Shown here in pieces: positions 37,707-49,700 of a stretch of 64,000 bases of DNA (the stretch's first letter is position 1; each line of letters starts with the position of its first letter). The position numbers were made by a program, and so were the translations under genes. This DNA comes from Enoplolaimus lenunculus (taxonomy: Eukaryota; Nematoda; Enoplea; Enoplida; Thoracostomopsidae). The DNA lies in NCBI GenBank assembly GCA_030248215.1, contig JASANG010002394.1, positions 1 to 64,000 of the forward strand. The letters run 5' to 3'. Under the pieces are notes generated by a model. That model made no database searches, was not told the origin of the DNA, and saw only the letters and a list, made by a program, of their open reading frames with translations.

Positions 37707-40700
37707 CTGCACTCTATGAGTTTCTTTCAAACAACGCTGTACTGGGATTTGGCCTCAGGCAATTTGATACAAACCAGCCGCCGCTACTGCGTATTTAGAA
37801 AATTTCAACGAATCGGTATAGAACAAATGAAAAGGTTTCATTTTGTGCAGTGACCTACCAGCCAGATTGCCAGTTTGAATCGAGCGTAGCGAGCTAGAAA
37901 GTTTTTTGGAGACCATTCGAAGCTGGTCGGTCATTATTTAACACCCTGGGAAAAGTGGCGCAAAATGCATAATTTTATAACAATTTTTGACCAATTTCAT
38001 TTATTTGACACAATTCCATCCCGATAATGTGTTGTTTGTATCAACATAACAAAGGACTTTGCATTTGTGGAGCCCAGCCTGGCCTTGGACGCAAAGGAAT
38101 CAAAAGCAACATTTGGTGTTTAGGATGACCGCTGAAATGACGTTAGGCTTCTCGCTCGCTTGGCTTGCAAGTTTTGTCTGGTATTGCAACTCGCGCTACT
38201 ACCCTTTTTACAAATTTTCTAGACACTGTAGTGACCCGAATAAGAGGGGGTAATAAGAGGGGGTCCCAATTCTGAGTCCCAATCAATAAGGAGTCCGTAT
38301 CCCTAATAAGAGTCCGTAAACGTATGAAGTCCCTAAACCCTAAAGAGTCCATAAATGTCCATTATCTCTAATTGTAGCGCATAAATAACTGCAGGACTAA
38401 ATAAAGTTGAGTTCGAAGCTTTAAAGCATACATTATGTTTTTAAAGTACATTCCTAAGTACAACCTTACATCATCGCCTAAACTCTTGCTACAAGACAAA
38501 TATATAAACGTTTAATTCAACGGATAGTGGCAATACCTAATATATACCAGTAGCGGAGGGCGGGATAAAAATAAATAACAGTCCGATACTGAATAACAAG
38601 GGGGGTACCCTCCGGAGAGGCCAAATAAATATCAGTCCCTCCTCTTATTAGGGGCACTACAGTAAGCCACTGATATTGTGCGGCCAAACTCTGGCCGCGT
38701 GAAAAATTTCGGTATACCCGGTCCCTCGTTCTCCTCCTGGAGACTGCACGGTCCCTCGTTCTCCTCCTGGAGACTGCACGGTCCCTCGTTCTCCTCCTGG
38801 CGACTGCACGGTCCCTCGTTCTCCTCCTGGCGACTGCACGGTCCCTCGTTCTCCTCCTGGAGACTGCACGGTCCCTCGTTCTCCTCCTGGAGACTGCACG
38901 GTCCCTCGTTCTCCTCCTGGAGACTGCACGGTCCCTCGTTCTCCTCCTGGAGACTTGAGATGTGAAAAAACTATATTGTGTTAATATATATACGGCTCAT
39001 TATATTTATGTTTAAGTATCAAATAAAAGAAACTGCAGTATATACCGATATCCCTTACATATTTGTAATTCAGGCTCGGATTGAAAAATTTCTGACGGGG
39101 GACGGACGCGTGGTAGAATCGTACTCAAAACACCAAGCGAGCGATAAGCCTAAACCCATTTTAGCATTAAATCTTACTACAAAATTATAGATTGGATCAT
39201 TGTTGGGTGCGGTCACATGATGCCTCTGGGGTGGATCCGCTTACAGTCGCCAGTGTAGTTGTTGACCTCGTGAATTTCAAAAATTTCAAACGAAATAATC
39301 GAAAAAAAAATTTTTTTGGCAACAACGAATGAAAAACTTGTTAAATCCCTTGACGGCAATTTCAATATTTACATTCCCATATTCTGTACAGATAATTTTC
39401 TACACAAACCATCGGAGGTCATTTTTCAACAAATGGAATGCGTTTTAATTTGTGACGAGGAAAGTACACAAAGAACGAAGAAGGCATCGTGTTTTTCTGC
39501 CCGTGGAAAGATTAGGCGCGCAACGTTTTTCTGTGGGACTGCAATAGAGTAAACTTACAGGCTTTAGACGAAGTTTATTATTTTGTATTTTACGTTTAGG
39601 TATAAGCTTATACATACACTTAGGCTTAGAAATATGCTTATACTACTGTCACGCATCTGTTTTATATACTCTGTTTTCTAAAAGAGATGGTGATAATTTC
39701 TTAGCTAGCGGAAACTTTAGCAATCACAACCAGGTTGACAACACAAGGTATATATCATAAAATTTGTTGAAATCCTAACAGAATTCGCACGGCAAACATG
39801 TGGCCGTATTCTCAAATGTGTGCAGCACCTATTTTCACTAAACATGGTTCCTCAAACAAATGAACTGTGATAAAACTACTAATCTGAGATTGAACCTCGT
39901 AGAACTGAAATTAGATAAATATGCTATATTTTATTGCTCTGTGCTCACTCCTGTGGAATTAGTTGAAACTTTATACGACTATCACCAACTGGCGTTAGAT
40001 GCTACACACATTTGAAAATAATACGAACAGTGATTTTAAACTACTTTTAAATTTTGACTACATACGCACCAAATAAAGCTGAAACGCCCGTCATACGTAA
40101 TTTGTGTTTGAGTTCTGATTATACACAGCTGAATCATTGTTTTTTGACAGTTTTTATATTTTGATAAATAGATTTTAGACCTTATATATTAGCCTATATT
40201 AAGTTCAAAAACAATTCGTTTGCATGACAGTCAAACAATAGGCGAACCTGGCTTAAGCTTGAGACCGTAATTCAACATTTAACCTAATGATTTAGTTGTG
40301 GACTTTATCGCATGCTTACTCAGGCTTAAGAATAAGCTCCGGCACATGTTACTCGCCTAAAACTATTGGGAAGCGATTGGTATTTGCAGATTTTTCTCCA
40401 ACTAACGCTTAGGTTTAGGCTAACGCCTAATCTTAGGCTGACGCGTAAGCTTAGGCTTGAGCGTAGGTATCGTGAACTTATGCCTAATCGTAAGCCTAAT
40501 TCTAAGCCTACGCAAACGCTTGTATTTGACACGAAAGTGTACTTACAACAGTTAGCTTGCCCATTTAACCCTTCTCACATTGAGTTGCCTGTAGGCAACT
40601 AAGCGCAGTGTACATACATTATATAGTATATATCGCACCGTGTTTAACAATAGCAACACGTATACATAGCACTAAATCACCACAAGACGTGAGAGCCCCC

Positions 40701-43700
40701 TCGGGTCAAGCGTCAAGCTCCTATAGCTCAGTGGTGATGGTATATGCCTCCCACTCCAGTCACCGGAGTTCGAATCTTAGCATAAAAGTAGGTCTCAGGG
40801 GAAATAGAAAATATTCATGTGAGAAAGGGTTAAAATACATCAATTAATAATCGCAGCAAGAATTCATAAATTGAAATACCACTTAACTTACCCAACTCAG
40901 AGCCGTTATCCGATGACAAATTGGTCAAATGCGTACTGCCAGCAGGGGTGACCGCTCCGACAAGACCCAGACCCCCTGTGAGAGGGCCTCCTAATGACGA
41001 AATACTCTGCCCTGCCATCGAAGTATGTTGTTGTTGTTGTTGTTGCATGGACGCCAATGTATGATGCTGTTGTTGTTGTTGCGGGTGGTGATGTTGACTG
41101 AGATCACTTAAATGTCCCATATTGACCATCGGTCCCGAAACAGGAGGGGGTGCCATCGCTAGTAGACCTCCTCCTGGAGGCGCAGTCGACACAGCTGACG
41201 CCTGCGAGGAATAGTGCGCGTGAGGCCCGCCGCCGTTTGGAAGCATCTGGTAAATATTTAAGCATTTATATATAGTTCACTTCTTTCTCGTATGAATATT
41301 TTCTATTTCATTTCAGATATCATATTATATGCTTTTTTCATGAATATTTTGTATTGCATCTGAGATTCTATTTCAAGCTGCAATTCAAACCCCGATAAAC
41401 CAAGGCTACGTAAATTTTACCAATCCAAAATTTTGTTTGCAAAGTTCAAAATTTTAAATTCAAATTTAAAAAATATCAAAATTTTACTAGTGTATATACG
41501 TCACTTACCCCAGAATGCTCTGGTGACGCCTTGATCATTTGAGGTGTTTGGTCCCTTGACGAGCCTCCAGGCAATCCTGCTTGCCGTGCAGAATAATCAA
41601 TTTCGTCACCACCCACACTTGACTGTGGATGACCTAAACTGTGACCCCCCATAAATAACGTATTATGATCATGTGACTGTCCGCCGATATCTGCGGTCAA
41701 ATTTGACTGTCCATTTGAAGTAGTTGCTGATAAGGCAACACCAGTACATTCGGTGCCATGTGAATACCCTGTGACGAGAGCGTGTTGACCCCCTCCTGAA
41801 CTGCAAACACTACTACTTCCCGAGGGTGAGCCCCCATAAGACGGCTGTACTCCAGACAGCGGGTAGCCAGAGCCTAAGGCATCTTGGCTTTGATGGGAGC
41901 CAACCGGATGAAGAGGGCCTTTCGGTGAATGTTGCTGTAACTGTGACGAGCAGGATGGCCCGCCACCTGGACCGCCAATATATCCTGAGGCCGAATCAGG
42001 TCGGTCTTCGGCGACTAAATCGATTGGCATTTTGCCTTTTAAACAGTTGATGTAGCGGTGACAAAAATTGTCGCAAAGCTCATGAACCTGAAACAATACG
42101 AATTAATTTTAAAATTAATTTTAAAATTTACCCCTTCTAACCCGTATACATAGCACTAAATCACCACAATATGTGACAGCCCCATCGCGCTCGAGCGTCA
42201 AGCTCCTATAGCTGAGTGGTGAAGGTATACGCCTCCCACTCCAGTCACTGGAGTTCGAATCCTAGCATAAAAGTATGTCTCAGGGGAAATAGAAAATATT
42301 CATGCGAGAAAGGGTTAAGTTGAGGCAACTCTGTCTTTTTGTGAATTTTTAAAAATGGTGCTGCAAAAAATATGAAAACAGCTAAATAAGGTCTAATAGG
42401 CACCAAGGTCCATGCCCTTCATTGGTCGAAGAGTTGGATTTAATGGCACCTTGGTAGAGGGGTATCACTAGAATTTCATCTAGAGAAGGTATAATGCCAC
42501 TGTTTTGGTCTCACCCAGAAACCTATGGGAGATATATCTCAACGATTCACCGCGTATACGCCCCAACATAGGTCCTTTGGGGCCAGCTTTTTCACGGTTG
42601 ATTTTTCAGCAACTCTAACAATATTTCTGACATTGTCAAAATGAACACAATTAATACAGACAAGGACCCCCAGTCACAAACATGTATCGCACTTATCACC
42701 AGTTAGTAATAGGTTTTTAAACTCGGAAATCCTGTAGCTTCAAATTTGCGTAGACGTGGGACAAGTCCAATCGGATAAATGTGCTGAATTTTAAAACTCA
42801 CTATTCACTGGTTCGAAAGTTACATGACCTATCACTCACAGGTGACAAGCGCATACCTACACATTTGAGAATACGGGCAAACGTATACATAACTTTGGCT
42901 TAAGAAATTCCATAGTGGCAATACTATTTTGTTTCGGTCATTCAGAAACAAAACTCCTGTTTCCGAAAACCATATAGTATTCACTATAAAAGACTGACAC
43001 CTGAGCCCGTATTCTCAAATCTGTGTAGCGCCAATCGACCAGTCGGTGCTAGGCCTTGTAACTTTCGAAAACGTGAACGCTGAGGCTCAAAATTCACAAC
43101 ATTTTTCGCATATGATTTGCTCTATTTCTGTACCAATTTTGAGTTCAGCAACTTTTTATAGTAAGTGAGTTTGAAAACCTATTGTTAAAACTGATGATAG
43201 GTGCTATACACATTTGAGAATATGCGCCCTGCTGTTAGATTTAGTCTAGCGGACCTAATAAGAGCAAATTTTTTTAGAAATTTAGCAAAAAAAGTTTCTA
43301 AGATAATTATCTTCTGTCTATTATATATACAACACTTTACACCATCCGTTGCTTTTAAGTTTATTTTTATGCGTTCAATATTTAAGTCTTCGAACAGGTG
43401 CTATGATGCTTTTTAGTGCGTACCGCTGTGCACAAATAAATTTTTCGCTGACTGCAAGTAGGATCGAAGCGACAGGGGCTCACTCCGTGCGACATCATCG
43501 CAATCAGGCGGATCCAGTGGAGGCCCTCCTATGAATGCCATGCTGTTCAACAAGGACCAAAACCAAAATTTTGTAGTAAGATGAACAGGTATCACGAAAT
43601 TTACGTTTGGCTTCTTGCTCGGTGGGATTTTTTCGAACCTTTTTAAGAAAATTTTCATTGCCTCAGTTTCTTCCGAACAGCTTCTGAGTTGCAAAACTGT

Positions 43701-46700
43701 AACGAAAAGATAGGCAGATTATCGAAAGCGTGGGTGGTTTGAAAAAATTCTGCCGGTACGGCAACTTGATACAACCAAAAGCCTAGCAATACAGGGCCAA
43801 GGTAAAGAACAAGGGCGGAACAGTATTATTAGCATATTCCTAAGCCTAAGCCGAAGCGTAAGAATAAGCAGATTCCTAAGCGTAAGCCTAAGCGTAAGAA
43901 TAAGCAGATTCCTAAGCCTAAGCCTACGCCGAGCAAAGAATTAGTTTATACCTTAAGCTTGCTCCATTGCAGTCCGACAGAAAAACGTTCCGCCCCTGAT
44001 CTTTACATGGGCCCGATCAAGCAACGGTGTAGCCATGATTTCATTTCAGAGGGGTATAAAGTGTAGCAAGTAGTCAATTTTTAGGCAAAGACTCCCTTGC
44101 ATACACCCGTGGCTTACACACAGCGACGGATTCAGAAATTTCTCAACGAGGGAGATGACTGGTAAACGTTGCGAAACGCAATAGTCGCTGTATGCTGTAT
44201 ATCTGCCGTTAGATTCTCATTTCTTATTTATTTAGCTCAAATTTTCTCATGTATAGCACATATTCGAACAGCACCAGCTAAGTGGTTTTATTAGCAGCAC
44301 AGGAACCTTACCATTTTATCGCCAAAGAATCTAACGGAGGGGGACGTACGACCCCCCCTGCCCTTTCTCTGAATCCGCACCTGTTTACAGGGTCAAAACA
44401 ATACACTTATAAGTCAGAAAACAAACTGCGTACCTTTTCAAGCTCCAAAAGATGAAATCGCAATACTTGAATGGCTTGTATCATCTGCAAATATATTTAA
44501 TTTACAAAGTAAAATGTGTGTAGCACTTATCACCAGTTGGCGGTAAAGCCAGGTACAGCTTTGAAATTTAAAATCAACTGTGCAGAAATAGAATCAGTTG
44601 AACATATTCATACCATTTAACATGGTTCCAACAAGAACTCAATTTTGCCGGAAGAGTAATAAAATCAGGAATTGAATTTCTTTGCAGGAACCGGAACAGG
44701 AACAGGAGCCGAAGAATTTGAAAATTTTTCATCACCGAATTACTGTTGGACTTTTTAGAAAACTTAATCATCAAGATTGGCGAAAACACCACAGAAACAG
44801 TTTATTAACAAAACTAAAGTACAAATTGCAGAAACACTCATGTCGAAATAATTTTTTTCAAAGACAAAGTTTCCAGTTTTTAAATGATTAGACATAATTT
44901 GCCACAAAACCGTAAAAATTTCGGTTGCTGCATCTTTGAATACAGAAACAGAAACGGCAACAAGAGTTAAATTTTTGCAGTAAATTCGGACGGAACAGGA
45001 ATTCCTGTTGAACCCTGAAAATTACCTACCAAACTTTGTTAAACCATATGGTATCTGAATTACTTAGCGCAAACCTTAGCGCATGGACCTTTTATGACAA
45101 GGCCAAAACCGTTGCAACGATTCAAACTCCTACACATTATTAAATCTCAGCTTACATGCGAATGCTAAGCTTAAACGAAATAAACACAGTTTCAATCCGA
45201 TCAAACTACGATTGGTAATAATTACTCAAAACATTCATTATTTATACGACCAATAATAATTGAAGCAAAATTTCAAAATCAAATTTAGTTTCAAAACTTT
45301 CGTTGGTTCAAAATCACGAAAATCTTTAAATTTAATTTAAATCCATGCCTGTGTCGTAAAATTGACTGGAGGCAAATCGAAAACATCAAAGCTTTCGTTT
45401 TAAAATTATTACTTGGATTTCGGACGCGTCTGAATGGACCTGCACCAACATTAAGTGTGACAGGTTGATTTAAATAATGGAACGCGATGAGTTCAACCAT
45501 AAGCCTTACGACCCATGTATAGAACAGAGCCGGATCGTTGTCCGGCGGTGCTGTAATAGTCAGTTGAAGGTTTAGACTAACTTTTTTGCTTAGGCTTAGG
45601 TTCATGTTTAGGCTTAGCCTTAGGAATAGGCTCATCCTTCCCCTTAGGCCTTAGACTTAGGCTTAGGCTTAGGAATATGCTTATACTACTATTCCAGCCG
45701 TGTACTATACGTGGGTCAGCCTTGCGGTGTCGCTATGCGTTTGATGACGTCCGACGCCGTCGATCACCGTACCGCAACGTACGTTCGCCGCCGCATCGAA
45801 CAGCATATCAAGTTTTAAACAAAATTTGTTGACGTGCAGCTTCGGCCGGCGCCGGACGTCACCGCACGAGAAGTATAGAGCCACCCTTAGTCAGATATCT
45901 TAGGTTATTCCTATATACCTAAATATCCAAAAAACAATTACCAGCGTAAATTTTTAGTTTAAAATGGATGTCAAAATGCTTGAAAAATTGAAACGTGCCA
46001 AAAAATTTGGGGCAATTGATTGTAAACGTGAAAAATCTCGATTGTGTGAGAGCTGTCTCGGTTTTGACCAGTCCTCGACTCAACCACCCACGCTTAACAA
46101 TAACTTGCGTACACCCTGACCAAAGCTTTCTAGAATCCGCCAGGTTGTTGAGTTTCAAATTTAAATTTCAATAACACTAAGACTTAAATTTTGTTCGAAC
46201 CAGAATGGTAACTAAAAACGGCCCATGTTACATTAAGGGGCGCCCAGGTTTGTGGTGGGTCCATAAAAGAGTAGGTTTAGATTCCAGATTAAATTTTTTT
46301 TGTTTAGGCTTAGGCTTTGGAATACACTTAATCTACTGTTACGCCGCTTAAAGTAACATTGACCATAAAAACAATATATACAAAAATTTAAAAAAAAACA
46401 TACCAGAGAATCCAATTCGGGGTTCGGCACATAATATGGTTGATTAATTCTAATCTGAAACAAAAATAACACAAATAAGTATATAAATCAACATAAAAAA
46501 GACAAAATATTACTCGCTATATTATTAACATTTTCTCCCACTGTCAAAGCCACGGATTTTGTGATTATGTATCAAATTGTAAGCATCACAGGTATTAAAT
46601 AGTGGGACGAAGCCAAGAATATATACGTATCGAATGCTTTTCAGTTTTAAATATATAGATATTCAAGTAGCAATTGTAATTGCGAAACTCTTCTTGAAGG

Positions 46701-49700
46701 GCCCTTGTATAGAACAGGGCCGGAACAGTAGTATCGCCATATTCCTAAGCCTAAGCCTAAGCGTAAGGATGAGCGTATTCCTTAGCATAAGCCTAAGTAA
46801 AAAGAATTAGTCTAAAGCTTAAACTGACTCTATTACAGCCCCTCCGAAAAACGATCCGGCCCTGTTCTATACATGGGCTCACTTTCCACACTTTTAATGT
46901 TAAGGCTTACACTTAAGTTTATGCCTAGGCGATAAAAAAACATCACCCAAAAGCTTAGCTTAGGCTTAGGGAAACGTTTTTGTAAGCATAAACCAGGCGT
47001 AACTGCGGTAGAAAGTGTACAACAGCGGATAATTGCTTTATCAGTTGTGTTCAAGCCAAATTTATTTTTGCCTACTCGGAACAAAACACATATATGTTTA
47101 GGTTTAGTTTCGATATCTCTTGTGATTAACCAGTAATGATGTTCAGGAATGACATCTGTTCCTTATCCCATATTCGTCTTTATTTGATAGAAGGCAAAAG
47201 TTCCACCATCCACATTATTGTTTATTGTTTTCGTAAGCATAAGTCTAAAGCCTATTATGGCAACCAACTTCAAATCGTTTAGCACATTTATAAAACTATT
47301 TCTTCTCATTTCTATCCGTTAGGTTTTCCATTCATTTGTTGTGCAACTGTTTCGCTGGCTCATATTAACGATAGCAACATGTCTATAGGGTTAAACCTAA
47401 GCCTGAGTCCAAGCTTTAACACAAGCATATGCCTACGCTTCTTAATCTACCAATTCTCCGGTCTCTCTGGCTCCCGGTAGAACATGCCCTATATCAACAT
47501 GGGACATTTCGTTTCTCGCCTCTGAATCCATGTGTCTAACTGTAGCTTATCACATATCACTGGAAATTTTAAGTTTTTTAAGATTTTACACCACAAATAC
47601 ATAGCTAGTATTGATACGTAATAATTTAGGCATTAAAACCAGTTAATATACCACTAAAGCGACTCGTTTTCAGGTTTAGTACAATCGAAACATTTTCAAA
47701 AAAAGAAACGTTAGGTTGCGTATCGTCTAATTTGTCAGAAACCAAAGAGACGACAGCGCCATTTTAGCCAAATCTGCAGAATTTTTTGACGAATGCATAT
47801 TTGCATATTAACTGTAGATCGTTCCTTAGGCCCACTTGAATGGCTGTTTCGTTTTGTCGCACGTCTGCAGTAGAGTAGGCTTAGGCTTAGTCTCAGGCTT
47901 AGAATTAACCCTTATTTTAACGCTAAGGTTTAGAAATATGCTTCATTTTATGTTACCGGCCTGAAAGTAACATTGGTCGTCCGGTATATCGTCCCGCGAG
48001 GTCTAAAAATCCGTCTATACGGCAGAAGAACGACAATATTGTTCAACCTCAATATATCTACAGTACGGCCGTGCAACAATATGGGTTACGGTATTTTTGA
48101 GGTTGAAAAATTTCACATGAAACAAACAAAAACAACCAAACTGGAAATAATAACTTGAACCGTGAGACTTGGCAAACCACAAAACTATTTTTGCCATTTT
48201 TGCCTTATGTTTGTCCATTTCTCGCAAGCATGGAATCAACGAGGAATCCATTCAGACCGTGGCATCGTCAACAGGGGTTCAAATGTGATATTTTCTATTA
48301 AGATTTAGCACTAAAATTGCGATGTCTACTCTCGCTCGTGAGCTTTTTTCCAATATTATTACATATGACTTGTGGTCGCCCCGTTAGAAATTTTTGAATC
48401 TGCCGGTGAAAATATTCAAATATTTGCAAATCGAAATTTAGTGAATGCGAACTCAAATGCTTGGTATATCTTTAGATATTCGTAGGATAACCTATTTGAG
48501 CTCGATGTTTACCTATGTGTGCCTTACATGGTGTTATGCGTAGCAAACCTGTCAACCGCTGAAACATTGCTGTTTTGTTTTCTGTATATTCAGCCGTTTT
48601 AGAACGCGAATAATACGAACAGAAAATGATTAATTAGCAAGATGGAATTTTAGCTCAAACAACCGCTTTGCAACCGAAATTAAATGAATCGGAACTCGGT
48701 ACTACGGTAGGATGGACCGTGAAAGACTAACCACTAACGGATACGCTAAGCAAATACCGGTGCTTCCTTCTTCTCGCAGTTAGGCACAGTCAAGGCTGAC
48801 GCTTATGGAAAGGCTTTGGCTAGTCTTTTACTAAAATTAAACCTGAGCCTAACCCTAATTCAGATGAGGGAAAGTGTACAAGAACGCGAAAACCTAATAC
48901 AAACGGTATCATTGAGGACCTGTTTTATACTTAAAGTAACGCAGCAAAATCCTCACACAATTGCTCGCCGTGACCTATTTTTACCATACCCCCATTCAGC
49001 GAATGCTTTGCACATTTAAGAGTACGGGCCTGAGGGGCAGACTTAATATTACAGGCCGTGAAATTTAACACCCACGTTCATGAGTTAAGAATGAACGGTC
49101 CATTGCAAAATAGCTACGCTCATGATACCCCCTACACCCAAACAACCGAATCGATATTACATGCAAGGGTGGCGTATCAGTTAATTTTAATACGAGGGGG
49201 TCAAAGCGAAAAAAAACGACTAAAATATTGATTCTTAAAGATAAAATTAACAAACCGTTAACGATGGTTCACTAAAGCAATGGCTTCATTTTACAATACT
49301 GAACGCAAAATTTCAGCGATCACGGCGTGGGTCCTACCCCGTTTCACTGCACCGTCCCCTCGATACACACGCAAGTAGCACCTTAAATCTGTGCGCAAGT
49401 ATGCAGTTAACGTGCATTAATCGTCAAAAAACGCAATAAATTGCAAATTTAAAACTGCACTATGCTGTACTAATACAGATTGTAAGTGCGAATTCAATTG
49501 TGAACATGTACGCCTGAGCAAAGCCCCTTCATTGTTGTAAAAACATTTTACGGGGGTACGGCATGGTCTTTTAAATATACAGCGCATAAAATAGCAATTC
49601 GTAAACTATGTGAGCTCTAGTAAAGGCGAACGTAGCTAGAAACATATGATGACTAAAGTAGCGGCTAATGTAAAGAACAGGGGCGGAACACTATAATAAC

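Larger units (their letters stand above)
29228..40891 (-). other. MEIS intron of about 11.7 kb before the homeobox
   Basis: Holds families C, F, H and B, AT microsatellites, a 30-bp minisatellite and TTAGGC-rich patches. Stretches 30,850-33,240 and 34,370-36,330 have no recognisable coding sequence; regulatory elements, common in MEIS introns, cannot be judged from one sequence. Confidence 0.7.

Noticed and set aside
38721-38955. CRISPR array
   Set aside because: Units are contiguous with no unique spacers, and the host is a metazoan with spliced genes.
38657-38965. Repetitive proteins encoded by the 30-bp array on both strands
   Set aside because: The open frames exist only because the unit length is a multiple of three and the unit lacks stops in those frames.
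40717-40785. Functional tRNA gene in the MEIS intron
   Set aside because: The A and B boxes are good but the anticodon arm does not pair, and a second copy shares about 175 bp including non-tRNA sequence, which marks a SINE.
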